Shown here piece by piece: positions 1 to 11,365 of a stretch of DNA of 64,000 nt. A program made the translations under genes and the position numbers. Source of the stretch: Micropruina sp. (lineage in GTDB: Bacteria; Actinomycetota; Actinomycetes; Propionibacteriales; Propionibacteriaceae). The DNA is taken from contig JADJTO010000012.1 in the NCBI GenBank assembly GCA_016711105.1, positions 34,266 to 98,265 on the forward strand, read 5' to 3'. The notes beneath the pieces were generated by a model. That model made no database searches. It was not told where the DNA came from and saw nothing but the letters and a program-made list of their open reading frames with translations. How positions within the stretch are numbered: the stretch's first letter is position 1; each line of letters starts with the position of its first letter.

Positions 1-489
1 CCTGGGGAATGCCGAGCGTTTGCGCGGTCGCACGCTCGGGGTATCCCTCCAACACCCGCAGCACGACCACACTCTGCTCGCGGGCCGGCAGCCGCTTCAA
101 CGCGGCCAGGACGCCGCTCTCATCGCGCCCCGACAGCCCCCACGGCGATTCCCGCCTCGGGGCGCGAGCGATCAGCGCACGATAGCGACGGCTGGACCGC
201 TCCAGATTGCGCGCTGAGTGGCCGACGGTGTTCAGCAGCCACGGCAAGGGAGACCCCTCCACCAACCGGACCGAAGCACGTTTGCGCCACAGCTCGAAGA
301 AGGCGATCGTGACCGCATCCTTGGCGTCCTCACGCGCCGTCAGCAACCTGCAGGCATGGCGGAACAATCGCGCCTCATGCCGATCGAACAACGCAGCCAA
401 AGTCGCCGACCCGCGATTGGCGGACGTCCTTCACCCGCCGGGTCACCGGCGCGAACCCGCACCCAGTCAGCTGCGTCAACGTCGCTCAC
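1..489 (-). CDS. ECF-type RNA polymerase sigma factor, N-terminal part, frameshifted, runs off the left edge
   Basis: Reading the minus strand from about 410 down to 1 gives a continuous sigma-70 region 2 to region 4 sequence. It contains ALFDRHEARLFRHACRLL and TIAFFELWRKR (region 2), then PLPWLLNTVGHSARN, and finally the region 4 stretch LKRLPAREQSVVVLRVLEGY. The expected beginning, VSDVDAADWVRVRAGDPA from a GTG at 489, is in a different frame, and a stop blocks the upstream extension of the main frame. One frame change near 395-430 is therefore needed to join the two parts. The gene starts 66 bases after the leuS stop on the same strand and its C-terminus lies outside the window. The family assignment is firm. 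Whether the frameshift is biological is unknown. Confidence 0.75.
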
Positions 490-555
490 ACCTTGAAGTG
501 TCCGCCAACCGGGAAAAGGTTCCCGCAGGCGCGACCTGGATTGAACGCCCCGCCG

Positions 556-3028
<2,473 letters not shown>

Positions 3029-3068
3029 CGATCTCTCCTCTGGTCGTGCACCGTGTCGCTCCGGCATG

Positions 3069-3135
3069 AAAAAACCCTGGGTGCCGAGGAGCTCAAGGGG
3101 CGGCCGCGATGGGGCCCGCGGGGGGCCATCGCGGC
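3069..3135 (-). promoter_or_regulatory. Inverted repeat and T-run in the leuS leader, possible attenuator
   Basis: Between the divergent leuS and VIT genes, a 10-bp inverted repeat (3103-3112 with 3126-3135, core CCGCGATGG / CCATCGCGG) precedes a run of six T on the minus strand at 3069-3074, all upstream of the leuS start. The 28-base gap between hairpin and T-run is too long for a simple terminator. I could not find the conserved T-box antiterminator sequence. Leader regulation of leuS is an inference from position only. Confidence 0.3.
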
Positions 3136-3249
3136 TAGCGAAGAAGCAACGCAACGACCGCATGCCGCGATTGTACCCCAGTCTGACCGCCGGTAAGGCG
3201 TGCAGGTTGCCTTGCTTGCGGCCGCACCCAGCGGCCGTAGCAGGTGCCC

Positions 3250-3949
3250 ATGAGCCTACCTCCCGACGACGCCACTCCCTTGGCCGCGAAGCTGAACTGG
3301 CTCCGCGCCGGGGTCCTCGGGGCCAACGACGGCATCGTCTCCACGGCCGGCCTGGTGTTCGGCGTGGCCGGCGCCACGCAGGACTCCATCGCGCTGCTCA
3401 TCGCGGGGCTGGCCGGCCTGGTGGCCGGCGCGCTCTCGATGGCCGGCGGGGAATACGTGTCGGTCAGCAGCCAGCGCGACACCGAGATCGCCGCCCTGGC
3501 CAACGAGCGGCTCGAGATCGAGCGTGACCCCGCCGGGAAGCTTCGCCAGCTGGCCGACCACTTCGCGGCCCGCGGCATGTCGGACGCCCTGGCGACGCAG
3601 GTGGCCGAAGAGCTCACCGAGCACGACGCCCTGGCGGCGCACGCCCTGACTAACCTCGGGATCGACTCCGAGGAACAGACCAGCCCGTGGCACGCCGCCT
3701 GGGCCTCCATGATCGCCTTCACGCTTGGGCGCCCTGATCCCGCCTGTTGATCGTCCTGACCCCCGAAGCCGCGCGGCTGCCGGCGACGCTGGTCGCGGTG
3801 CTGGGCGCGCTGCTGCGCACCGGGTTCACCAGCGCCAGGCTGGGCAAGGCGACCCGCCCGTCCCACCGATGCTGCGCAACCTGGTCGTCGGGGCATTGGC
3901 CATGGGGCTCACCTACGCCGTTGGATCATTCGTCGGTATGCACGTCTAG
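3250..3949 (+). CDS. VIT1/CCC1-family iron or manganese transporter, frameshifted near the C-terminus
   Basis: Integral membrane transporter of the VIT1/CCC1 family. The N-terminal signature is GVLGANDGIVSTAGLVFGVAGA, followed by AGLVAGALSMAGGEYVSVSSQRD. Next comes the cytosolic helical metal-binding segment with EIERDPAGKLRQLADHF and EELTEHDAL. The last two membrane helices are in other frames: TLVAVLGALLRTGFTSARLG near 3790-3850, then LRNLVVGALAMGLTYAVGSF up to 3949. Frame changes near 3735 and 3870 restore a normal protein of about 232 residues. GTG at 3244 is an alternative start. The end overlaps the convergent DUF4192 gene by about 40 bases. The family is clear; the transported metal cannot be told from sequence. 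Confidence 0.85.
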
Positions 3950-4916
3950 GCATAGCTTTGACTAGGCGCGCGACGGTCAAGAAGTCAGGACGGAGCACCT
4001 CGTCCCAGTAGTCGGGCGCCAGCATCAGGCTGTTCGTGTCGGACAGGATCGCCACCAGGCCGGCTCTCGGCGCGAGCGTCTCGGCACGCTCCAGACAGCA
4101 CACCGACAGTGCACCCTCGCCAGCCACCCACGCGGCCATGCCCATCAGCGCCAACGGCTGCAGCGCAAACTCCGGCGGTGTGCGGGAGACCACGGTGCTC
4201 CACACGGCCAGCAGCGCTGGCGCCGTCTTGCGGCACAACATCATCGACGCCTGATCCCGGGGATCAGGCGATCTCACCAGCAACGCCAACCGGGCGACGT
4301 CCTCGTCGCTGAGGTCAGTGGGCCGAGCAGTGGCCTCCTGCAGCAGCCGCACCAGGAAGCTGCGCTCCTGGGCGGGGTCAAGGACGTCGTCCAGCCACTT
4401 CAGTTGGGTGGTGAACGACGCCCGCTGCCCGGCTGGGTCGGACGGGCCACGCACCAAGGCCGCCAGATCAGCGCGGCTGGGTCGAGCGGGCATCCCGCGA
4501 AGCGTGGCCTCGGCCGCAGCAATGCTGGCCCGGGGATCGTAGGGTTCGCCAGGGCCGCACGGGTGGTCGAACCACCAACCCCCGGTGACCAGCAGCGTGC
4601 ACACCGTCGCCAACCCTGCGGTCATTTCGCACTCCGCGAGAACTTCCCACCCCAGAGCCGGGTCTTCGGTGTAGGCGATCAAGCACACGCGCGCGCCGGG
4701 GAAACGCGAGGTCATGCGCGTGATGTGCTGCTCGGCCTCGCCTGGGTCGGCCACACAAGTCAAGTCGACCCGGGCGGTCAACACCACGTCGTTGTGCTCG
4801 AGCAGGATCGCCACCAGGGACTCTTCAGGATGAAAGCCCATCACGTGCGGGAGCACTCCCAGCATTTCCTCCAAGCCGCGGACAGCCAACCTCTGTGAAC
4901 TTCCATAAGTAGTCAT
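3909..4916 (-). CDS. DUF4192 family protein
   Basis: Cytoplasmic protein of unknown function found widely in Actinobacteria. The N-terminus has the DUF4192 pattern in which a short lead-in is followed by MLGVLPHVMGFHPEESLVAI, then LTARVDL. The rest is alpha/beta and helical with no membrane segment. I chose ATG at 4916 (MTTYGSSQRLAV) because family members begin only a few residues before this motif. The frame stays open to a GTG at 4961, which would add MDSDRSSADLTMVQA. No clear ribosome site distinguishes the two. The stop lies inside the 3-prime end of the VIT gene. Confidence 0.85.
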   Translation of the reverse strand: MTTYGSSQRLAVRGLEEMLGVLPHVMGFHPEESLVAILLEHNDVVLTARVDLTCVADPGEAEQHITRMTSRFPGARVCLIAYTEDPALGWEVLAECEMTAGLATVCTLLVTGGWWFDHPCGPGEPYDPRASIAAAEATLRGMPARPSRADLAALVRGPSDPAGQRASFTTQLKWLDDVLDPAQERSFLVRLLQEATARPTDLSDEDVARLALLVRSPDPRDQASMMLCRKTAPALLAVWSTVVSRTPPEFALQPLALMGMAAWVAGEGALSVCCLERAETLAPRAGLVAILSDTNSLMLAPDYWDEVLRPDFLTVARLVKAMPRRAYRRMIQRRR

Positions 4917-5019
4917 GGCTTGCACCATGGTGAGGTCGGCGCTTGACCGGTCACTGTCCACAGGGGCGGCTCAGGGGCGTTCTGGCTTTCCACAGGGGCA
5001 GGGGTAGCCTGGGAGGACC

Positions 5020-5697
5020 ATGAGCCATTCGTCCTGGCCTAGCGATCCGCCGCCGCCGCACCCCCAGCAGCCTTGGCCCGGGAACTACCCGGCGCCTCAG
5101 GCGCCGGTCCCGTGGCGCCCGCAGTTGCCCACCCCCGCCGACGAGCGTCCGGATCCGACCCGAGCGTTGGGGCAGCAGCAACCGGCGTCTGTGCACATCG
5201 ACGCGTTTGCGGCCCCGAAGAACCACACCCCCTTGCTGGTCACGATCGCTGCCCTCGTGGCCCTGGCGTTGGTGATCGTGGGCGGCATCGTGATCAACGC
5301 TCAGCCGCGCCCAGCACCCACCGTCAGCGCCACACCGACTCGGGTCAGTTCCCCGGACAACCTGCCCGGGCTGCCGTTCACCAGCCCTGACGGCCGGGTT
5401 TCCGGCCGGTGGGAGGTGCTGAGCTCCCGCTGGGACTCCGAAGGGGTGACCGTCCAGGTCCGGGTCCACGCTGTCGATGGGACGGTGACCTACAGCTTCA
5501 TGGCCTTCGCCAACCAAGGCGCGACCGTCCACGATCCGGTGCCGGGCTCCAGCCGTCCGGAGCTGGGCACGGGGCAGATCGCCGAAGGCGACACGGCCAT
5601 CGGCTACCTCTACTTCGAGGTGCCGCGGGAGGACATGACGCTGATCCTGGCCACGGGCGCGGGGCGCCAGATGTCGGCCCTTGTGGTCAAGGCCTGA
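5020..5697 (+). CDS. Proline-rich, single-pass membrane protein with an extracytoplasmic domain
   Basis: 225 residues. The first 70 are cytoplasmic and rich in proline and glutamine (SDPPPPHPQQPWPGNYPAP). A single transmembrane helix (about 71-94, LLVTIAALVALALVIVGGIVI) follows, then a short Pro/Thr linker. The remaining 120-residue beta-rich domain would lie outside the membrane (GRWEVLSSRWDSEGVTVQVRV, YSFMAFANQGATVHDPV). This layout is common among actinobacterial anchored proteins, but I do not recognise a named domain. The gene lies 8 bases before the glycosyltransferase gene on the same strand, so the two may be co-transcribed. No function assigned. Confidence 0.8.
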   Translation: MSHSSWPSDPPPPHPQQPWPGNYPAPQAPVPWRPQLPTPADERPDPTRALGQQQPASVHIDAFAAPKNHTPLLVTIAALVALALVIVGGIVINAQPRPAPTVSATPTRVSSPDNLPGLPFTSPDGRVSGRWEVLSSRWDSEGVTVQVRVHAVDGTVTYSFMAFANQGATVHDPVPGSSRPELGTGQIAEGDTAIGYLYFEVPREDMTLILATGAGRQMSALVVKA

Positions 5698-5705
5698 GAT
5701 AGCAT

Positions 5706-6807
5706 GTGGCGGTGACGTCACACCCGGGGGATGTGCCTGCCCCGGAGGCGCCGTTACGGATCGCGATCGCCATGGACGATTTCTATCCAGCCTCAGGCGG
5801 CATTGGGCGCTCGGTTCAAACCCGAACGAGGCTCCCTGATGCTGGCAGCGATGATCGCGCGGCATCAGGGAATTCCGCACGTCCACACCTTTCACGCCAA
5901 CCTCGCCGGAGCGCACGCCAACCTGCCCGCCCAGGCCTGGTGGGGCACCATGGCCTACTTGTACCTGATGAGGCCGCTGCTGGCAGTGGTCTGCGGTTGG
6001 AAACCCCGCTACCGCAACCCTCATCCCTCGAAGCGGGACCTGGAGGGGAGCCTGTGGGCCCGCTCTGACTGGTACGCGATCTCGCGGATGGCCGCCTACA
6101 TCGACGCGCTGACCACCCCGTCGGACTTCATGTTGGCCAATATCCAAACCGCCGCCCAGGGCCAGGCCTACGGTTTCGTCGTCCCCACCGGGGCCAGCCG
6201 GCGATTGACGGAGGCGCTCTCCCGAGTCCGGCGGCGCCGCACGACCGAAGGTGTCCGCTTCATCACCATGGGGCGCCTCTCCAAGGAGAAGCGGATCGGC
6301 GAACTGACCCAGGCCTTCATCAAGGCGGCAATCCCCGACAGTGAGCTCGTGGTGGTCGGGAACGGCCCGGAGGCCAAGACGGTGCAGGCCATCGCCGCTG
6401 GACGGGCGGACGTCCGCTTGCGTGGCTACGTGCGCGACCTGGACGAGTTGGCCCAGGAACTCATCGACGCCGACGTGCTGGTGCTGTCGTCACACCGCTT
6501 CGACAGCCAGGCGATCGTCCTGGCCGAGGGAGTGGTGGCCGGGCTACCGCTGTTGTATTGCGATGACCGGCTCACCTTCGGCCCGACGCCCGACAACAGC
6601 GTGCTCACTGAACCGGACGCGGACAGTCTGGCCGCGGGCATGCGAGAAATCGCCGAACCCTCGCAGCACGCCAGACTGGCAGCGGGATCGCGCGCCATCC
6701 GGGAGCAGATGGGCCCCTCCGCCACCGCCGAGAACTACCTCACTGTGTACCGGACGGTGATCGCGAACCGAGCGGCGGCCGGCCCGAGGTCGACGCCGCC
6801 CAGCTGA
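5706..6807 (+). pseudogene. GT4-type glycosyltransferase with an internal out-of-frame deletion
   Basis: The N-terminus from GTG 5706 is typical of GT-B glycosyltransferases (LRIAIAMDDFYPASGGIGRSVQT). At about 5815 the reading jumps. The second part, in another frame, resumes with ERGSLMLAAMIARHQGIPHVHTFHANL. It continues through the donor-site half, with FITMGRLSKEKRI, ELVVVGNGPE, VRLRGYV and AIVLAEGVVAGLPLLYCDD, to 6807. Roughly 80 to 100 residues expected between the first Rossmann strand and RGSLML in this family are absent, so a simple base error does not explain it. Either a real deletion or a misassembly has removed them. The remaining C-terminal half looks unmutated. Related enzymes add hexoses to lipids or capsule; the substrate here is unknown. 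Confidence 0.7.
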
Positions 6808-6820
6808 CGAGATGGTCGGC

Positions 6821-7774
6821 TCAGTCGCGCGCTCGCGCGGCAGCTGACTGTTGGACGGCGACTTGAGCGTCGGGATGGTGCCGGGAGAGAACCACGACAC
6901 CGTAGATCGCGAGGGCTCCGGCGATAGCCATTCCCACCGCGGCCAGGCCGTGAATCTTGGCACCCTCGCCCAGAATCACCAGGCCGAAGGTGACACCGAC
7001 GATCGGATCGGTGGTGGTCATGGACCCCACTGTGATTTCAGCCGGCCCATTGGCGAAGCCCTGCTGCACCATCCACCCACCGAACGCGTAGGAACCGACC
7101 AGGAAGGGCACCACCGCGACCCAGAAGAGCGGGGTGCTCTGCTGGCCGGCCTTGACCATCTCGGTGGTCGTCTTGATCAGCGCTGAGGACAGGCCGTAGA
7201 AGAAGGCCCCACCGGAGGCCCACATCAGGCAACGCCACTCGGGACGCCCCTTCGCACCGAGGAATCCGAGGACACCGCCGATGGCGTAGACGACGACGCA
7301 GCCGGTGATGATCAGGACCGGATCGAGGTAGGTCTTCTCCGCCGCCGTGCTGGCCGAAAAGGCGGTGAAGACGACGATGCCCAGGACCGTCATCGCCACC
7401 GCGCCCCACATCGACGGGGTTACTTTGTGCTTGTGAATCAGCGAGGCGAGGATCACGGCCCACGGGACGGCCAAGATGCCCACCGGTTGCACTACCGTCA
7501 CCGGGGCCATCATCAGACCGATGATGTGGGTGGTCGCGCCGATGGCGATCAGCGCCAGGCCGAGCAGCCAGGTGGGCGTGCGAATCAGCCGCAGTAGCTG
7601 CTTGAACCCCATGGAGCGGTTCTCGGCGTCCGTGTCGACGGCGTTGCCGACGGCGAGGTGCTGCACGGTCGAGCCGCCGGCGAACAGGAACGACGAGAGC
7701 ACGACGATGGTGATCGCCAACGGAATGTTCTGTTCAAAAAAGGTGAATCCTGGTCCGGCCATGGGAGTCAGCAC
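6821..7774 (-). CDS. DMT-superfamily integral membrane transporter
   Basis: About 317 residues with ten predicted membrane helices, for example LAITIVVLSSFLFAGGSTVQ, LLGLALIAIGATTHIIGL, PVGILAVPWAVILASLIH, GAVAMTVLGIVVFTAF and AAVGMAIAGALAIYGVVVL. The pattern matches the drug/metabolite transporter group often annotated as multidrug DMT permeases in Actinobacteria. I chose the GTG at 7774 (VLTPMAGPG) because AAGGA lies seven bases upstream; ATG 7762 has no such site. The frame extends further upstream without homology. The gene converges with the glycosyltransferase with a 13-base gap. The substrate is unknown. Confidence 0.8.
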   Translation of the reverse strand: MLTPMAGPGFTFFEQNIPLAITIVVLSSFLFAGGSTVQHLAVGNAVDTDAENRSMGFKQLLRLIRTPTWLLGLALIAIGATTHIIGLMMAPVTVVQPVGILAVPWAVILASLIHKHKVTPSMWGAVAMTVLGIVVFTAFSASTAAEKTYLDPVLIITGCVVVYAIGGVLGFLGAKGRPEWRCLMWASGGAFFYGLSSALIKTTTEMVKAGQQSTPLFWVAVVPFLVGSYAFGGWMVQQGFANGPAEITVGSMTTTDPIVGVTFGLVILGEGAKIHGLAAVGMAIAGALAIYGVVVLSRHHPDAQVAVQQSAAARARD

Positions 7775-7954
7775 TGGAGCATCCTTGTCGTCCTTGGGGT
7801 CGGTTTGTCCGCCCAGCGTACTTGCCGGATCGAGCGTTGCTTCCACCAGCGGTGTCGACGCTCGGCACTTCCTGCCGAGAATCGGCTCGGTGCGGACCTC
7901 ACATTTTGGTCGGTCGCGACGTCTACCGTGTGAACGACCAACTGAGGGAGCCTG

Positions 7955-8428
7955 ATGACGAAACCACCGTTCGAGCTCGTGGTCGCTCACCACGGAGCCA
8001 CCGTGCTCCGGGTGTGCACCGCGATCGTGGGCTCCAACGACGCCGAGGATGCCTGGTCGGAGACGTTTCTGGCCGCCCTCCGGGCCTACCCGACGCTTGC
8101 CGACGGGGCAAACCTTGAGGCCTGGCTGGTCCGAATCGCCCACAATCAAGCCGTCGATCTGATCCGGCGGCAGAGCAGGCAGAGGGCGGTCAGCGAGGTG
8201 TTGGCCAACCAGCCCGCCTCGGATCCGCCGACTCCCCCATCTTCGGCGGCTGCGGCTCTGGCTCGGTTGTCCCCCCGACAACGGCAGGCGGTGGCGTACC
8301 ACCACTTGGCCGACCTGCCCTATGCCGAGGTGGCGCAGATCATCGGCGGCACACCCGCGGCTGCGCGCCGCGCCGCTGCGGACGGCATCGCCCGGCTCCG
8401 CCGGCTCATCCCTGAGGAGGAATCATGA
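7955..8428 (+). CDS. ECF-type RNA polymerase sigma factor
   Basis: 157 residues with a minimal two-domain sigma layout. Region 2 is at about 5-65 (ELVVAHHGATVLRVCTAI, NDAEDAWSETFLAALRAYP, AWLVRIAHNQAVDLIRR). Region 4 is at about 95-150 (ALARLSPRQRQAVAYHHL, LPYAEVAQIIGGTPAAARR). It would direct core RNA polymerase to specific promoters. No anti-sigma gene lies next to it. Its stop overlaps the start of the alkylguanine repair gene (ATGA at 8425-8428), so the two proteins are translationally coupled and probably share a regulon. The stimulus is unknown. Confidence 0.88.
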   Translation: MTKPPFELVVAHHGATVLRVCTAIVGSNDAEDAWSETFLAALRAYPTLADGANLEAWLVRIAHNQAVDLIRRQSRQRAVSEVLANQPASDPPTPPSSAAAALARLSPRQRQAVAYHHLADLPYAEVAQIIGGTPAAARRAAADGIARLRRLIPEEES

Positions 8429-9042
8429 CCGATCTGTTCTTCACCATGCCCGACAACCCAGCCGTCCTGGAGCGGCTGACTGCTGGGCTGGGAGATCGCG
8501 CCGCAGCGGCCGGCCTGCTCGACATCGCCTACCGGACGGTCGACTCCCCCATCGGAAGCCTGCTGGTCGCGGCCACCCAAGCCGGCGTCGTCGCGGTCGG
8601 TTTCGAGAGCGAGGGTCACGATCAGGTGCTGCAACGCCTCGCTGACCGGCTGAGTCCACGAATCCTTCAGGCGCCCTCCCGCCTGGAGGAGGCGGCCCGT
8701 CAACTCGAGGCGTACTTCGAGCACCGGCTGAGTCATTTCGACGTGCCGGTGGATCTGGTGCTCAGCTCGGGCTTCCGGCGAGAGGTGTTGTCCCGACTCC
8801 GCGAGGTGGCGTTCGGGAGCACGGTCAGCTATGCGGAGTTGGCCGCCCTGAGCGGCAACCCGAAGGCGTCGCGGGCCGTGGGCAGCGCCTGCGCGACGAA
8901 CCCGATTCCGATCATCGTGCCCTGCCACCGGGTGGTCCGCAGCGACGGCAGCCTGGGCGGCTACCTCGGTGGGCTGGACGCCAAGCGCTACCTGCTCGGC
9001 TTGGAAGCGCAACCTGCCGCCCTGACCGGTCTCGCGACCTAG
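8425..9042 (+). CDS. ogt: Methylated-DNA--protein-cysteine S-methyltransferase
   Basis: Suicide repair protein that moves the alkyl group from O6-alkylguanine to its own cysteine. The active site PCHRVV is present (cysteine near residue 166), with the usual helix-turn-helix region before it (YAELAALSGNPKASRAVGSA) and the C-terminal GGYLGGLDAKRYLL. The N-terminal 40 residues (MTDLFFTMPDNPAVLERLTA) are an extension not needed for catalysis. The 205-residue length otherwise fits the Ogt type. It is coupled by an ATGA overlap to the ECF sigma gene. Confidence 0.93.
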   Translation: MTDLFFTMPDNPAVLERLTAGLGDRAAAAGLLDIAYRTVDSPIGSLLVAATQAGVVAVGFESEGHDQVLQRLADRLSPRILQAPSRLEEAARQLEAYFEHRLSHFDVPVDLVLSSGFRREVLSRLREVAFGSTVSYAELAALSGNPKASRAVGSACATNPIPIIVPCHRVVRSDGSLGGYLGGLDAKRYLLGLEAQPAALTGLAT

Positions 9043-9052
9043 GCTGACCAGT

Positions 9053-10126
9053 ATGACCTCACTCTTCGAACCTCTGACCCTGGCCGGAACCACCTTCCGC
9101 AATCGGGTGTGGTGGTCGCCGGTGTGTCAGTACTCCTGCCTGGCCGGTGACGGGGTTCCCAACAATTGGCATCTGACCCACCTGGGCTCGCGGGCCGTCG
9201 GGGGGTTCGGGCTGGTCATGACGGAGGCGTCCGCCGTTCTCCCGGAAGGGCGGATCAGTCCGCAGGACGCAGGGATGTGGAACGAAGCACAACAGCAGGG
9301 GTGGGCCAGGATCGTCGCCTTCGGTCATCAGCAGGGGGCGGCGATGGGCATCCAACTGGCTCACGCGGGACGGAAGGCTTCGACTTACCGAGCCTTCCCC
9401 GGCGAACTCAAGGGACCAGTGCCGCACTCGGAGGGTGGCTGGGAGACCGTGGGCCCCTCCCCCGTGGCCTACCCCCGGATGCCACAACCGCGAGAACTGG
9501 ACGCAGCTGGGATCAGGCAGGTGATCGACGCTTTCCGGGTCGCCGCCCAGCGAGCCGACCAGGCCGGCTTCGACGTGGTCGAGATTCACTCTGCACACGG
9601 CTACCTGCTGCACCAGTTCCTCTCGCCCCTGTCGAATCACCGCGGCGACGCCTACGGCGGCGATGTCGACGGTCGGACTCGGCTACTGATCGAGGTGGTC
9701 GACGCGGTGCGCGATGTGTGGCCTGTCAGCAAGGCGTTGTTCGTCCGCATCTCGGCGACCGACTGGGCCGAGGGAGGTTGGACTGTGGACGACTCCGTCA
9801 GGTTGGCGTCGATCCTCAAGCACCATGGGGTGCAGTTGATCGACGTGTCCAGCGGCGGGAATGTCACTCCCACCGGCGTGGTCCCCGGCCCGGGGTACCT
9901 GGTTCCCTACGCGCAGCGGATCCGGAGTGCAGGCATCGCGGTGGGTGCGGTCGGCTTCATCACCGACCCGATCCACGCAGACGGCATCATCGCCAACGGT
10001 GACGTCGACGCGATCATGGTGGGACGGGCTGCACTGCGCGACCCGTACTGGCCACAGCGGGCGGCAACTCAACTCGGCGTCACGGCCTCGCTCCAACCCG
10101 CCCAGTATCACCGAGCGGCGTGGTGA
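9053..10126 (+). CDS. Old Yellow Enzyme family NADH:flavin oxidoreductase, YqjM/NamA type
   Basis: 357-residue FMN-dependent ene-reductase that would reduce activated C=C bonds. It carries the thermophilic-like OYE signatures. SPVCQYS puts a cysteine at residue 25 and a tyrosine at 27, equivalent to Cys26/Tyr28 of Bacillus YqjM. HSAHGYLLHQFLSP carries the histidine pair, and RGDAYGG and VGRAALRDPYW form the phosphate-binding and C-terminal parts. It is 10 bases downstream of ogt and may be read through from it. It converges with the M23 peptidase gene. Confidence 0.92.
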   Translation: MTSLFEPLTLAGTTFRNRVWWSPVCQYSCLAGDGVPNNWHLTHLGSRAVGGFGLVMTEASAVLPEGRISPQDAGMWNEAQQQGWARIVAFGHQQGAAMGIQLAHAGRKASTYRAFPGELKGPVPHSEGGWETVGPSPVAYPRMPQPRELDAAGIRQVIDAFRVAAQRADQAGFDVVEIHSAHGYLLHQFLSPLSNHRGDAYGGDVDGRTRLLIEVVDAVRDVWPVSKALFVRISATDWAEGGWTVDDSVRLASILKHHGVQLIDVSSGGNVTPTGVVPGPGYLVPYAQRIRSAGIAVGAVGFITDPIHADGIIANGDVDAIMVGRAALRDPYWPQRAATQLGVTASLQPAQYHRAAW

Positions 10127-10135
10127 GCGGTCTGG

Positions 10136-11365
10136 CTACGGCGAGGCGGACGGGTCGGGTTCCGCGGTAGTGGGCTTCGGCTCCGCGGTCGAGGGTTTCG
10201 GCTCCGCCGTTGTGGGTTGTGGCTCCGCCGTCGTGGGTTGCGGCTCCGCGGTCGTGGGCTGAGGCTCCGCCGTCGTGGTCTCGACCGTGGGGCTGGGGCT
10301 CGGGGAATCGGACTTCGTGGGCGTCGGGCTTGGGGAATCGGACTGGGTTGGCGTCGGACTGGCGCTCGTCGCTTCTGACTTGGTCGGGCTCGGGCTCGGA
10401 CTGGACGACGGCGTCTTCGTCGGGGTCGAGCTCGCCGTCGCAGTGGTGGAAGGACGAGTCGAGGTGCGGGTCGGCGAAGGCGACACCGTCGGAGATGGCG
10501 ACGTGGACGGGGATGAGAGGTTCAGGTTCGAGATCTGTTGCGCCGGACGCGGCGACGGCTTCCCGGCCAGCCACGGGGCCGGATTGACGTAGACCCCGTT
10601 CTGCTTGACCTCGAAGTGCAGGTGGCAGCCGGTCGACAGACCCGTGGTTCCGGAGAGCGCAATCCCTTGCGCCTGAGTTACCTGTTGCCCGGCCCGAACG
10701 CCGATCACCGACAGGTGGGCGTATTTGGTCTCCACCCTGAAGCCCAGGACTGTGCCGTGATCGATGACCACGAGGCGTCCATAGCCACCATTCCAGCCGG
10801 CGAAGGTCACCCGACCGGCAGCCACAGCCACCACCGGGGTGCCGCATCCGGCACGCATATCCGCCCCGTTGTGCATTCGGTTGATGTGCAGAATCGGGTG
10901 GAAACGCATGCCGAACGCCCCCGTAATCGGCCCCGGAACGGGGGAAACGAATCCCGGCCTGGTGGTCGTCGGAGCCTTTGCAGGCGTCCTCGGGGTTGTC
11001 GTTGGAGGCGTAGTGGTTGGTGCCGTGGTGGGCGGCAGGGCCTCCCGTCCGAGTGGAGCGGTCCGACTGATGCGTTGACTGAGCAGCGAATCATCGAAGT
11101 AGGGCTCAAAGGAACCGGCGCCCGCGAAACTGGCCTCCGGTGCCGCGTTGGGAAGTGGTAGGGCGCGTGTGGAGGTCGCAGCGAACGGCAGGAACCACAA
11201 AAGGCCCCCGAGCAGAACGAGGACGACGTGGGTCGTGGCCCGCAGAGGATCGAAGGACGCATACCCCAAGCGAACCTGCGCTCCGGCGTCGGTGTGCACC
11301 GAACTCGGGCCACGCGTGTTTCGGGCAGGATCATGCCCATCGTGTCGATCCGCCATTACCGTCAT
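10136..11365 (-). CDS. Secreted or membrane-anchored M23 (LytM) peptidase with a repetitive Ser/Thr/Pro-rich tail
   Basis: About 409 residues. A hydrophobic segment near the N-terminus (VVLVLLGGLLWFLPFAATS) acts as signal or anchor. A Thr/Pro linker follows, then the M23 domain. The domain starts at ITGAFGMRFHPILHINRMHNGADM, which holds the first zinc ligands, and includes HGTVLGFRVETKYAHLS and the second motif STGCHLHFEVKQNGVYVNP. The last ~130 residues are low-complexity, ending in repeats of TTAEPQP. It would cleave peptidoglycan cross-links or act as a LytM regulator. ATG 11365 was chosen over the upstream in-frame start at 11407 because AGGGGA lies near it and the upstream residues look non-coding. 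The convergent OYE gene ends 10 bases away. Confidence 0.85.
   Translation of the reverse strand: MTVMADRHDGHDPARNTRGPSSVHTDAGAQVRLGYASFDPLRATTHVVLVLLGGLLWFLPFAATSTRALPLPNAAPEASFAGAGSFEPYFDDSLLSQRISRTAPLGREALPPTTAPTTTPPTTTPRTPAKAPTTTRPGFVSPVPGPITGAFGMRFHPILHINRMHNGADMRAGCGTPVVAVAAGRVTFAGWNGGYGRLVVIDHGTVLGFRVETKYAHLSVIGVRAGQQVTQAQGIALSGTTGLSTGCHLHFEVKQNGVYVNPAPWLAGKPSPRPAQQISNLNLSSPSTSPSPTVSPSPTRTSTRPSTTATASSTPTKTPSSSPSPSPTKSEATSASPTPTQSDSPSPTPTKSDSPSPSPTVETTTAEPQPTTAEPQPTTAEPQPTTAEPKPSTAEPKPTTAEPDPSASP
10148..10280 (-). repeat. 21-bp tandem repeat encoding TTAEPQP heptapeptides
   Basis: About six imperfect copies of a 21-base unit around GGCTCCGC(C/G)GT(C/T)GTGGG at the 3-prime end of the M23 gene, encoding TTAEPQP/TTAEPKP. 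This is a wall-spanning type of low-complexity tail, and copy number is likely to vary between strains. Confidence 0.8.

Noticed and set aside
6821..8305. Long 494-codon version of the DMT transporter
   Set aside because: The extra N-terminal ~175 codons overlap the divergent sigma gene and have no coding character; the membrane protein starts at 7774 or 7762.
10148..10280. The 21-bp repeats as a CRISPR or regulatory array
   Set aside because: They are contiguous, in frame, and encode a TTAEPQP tail of the M23 peptidase.
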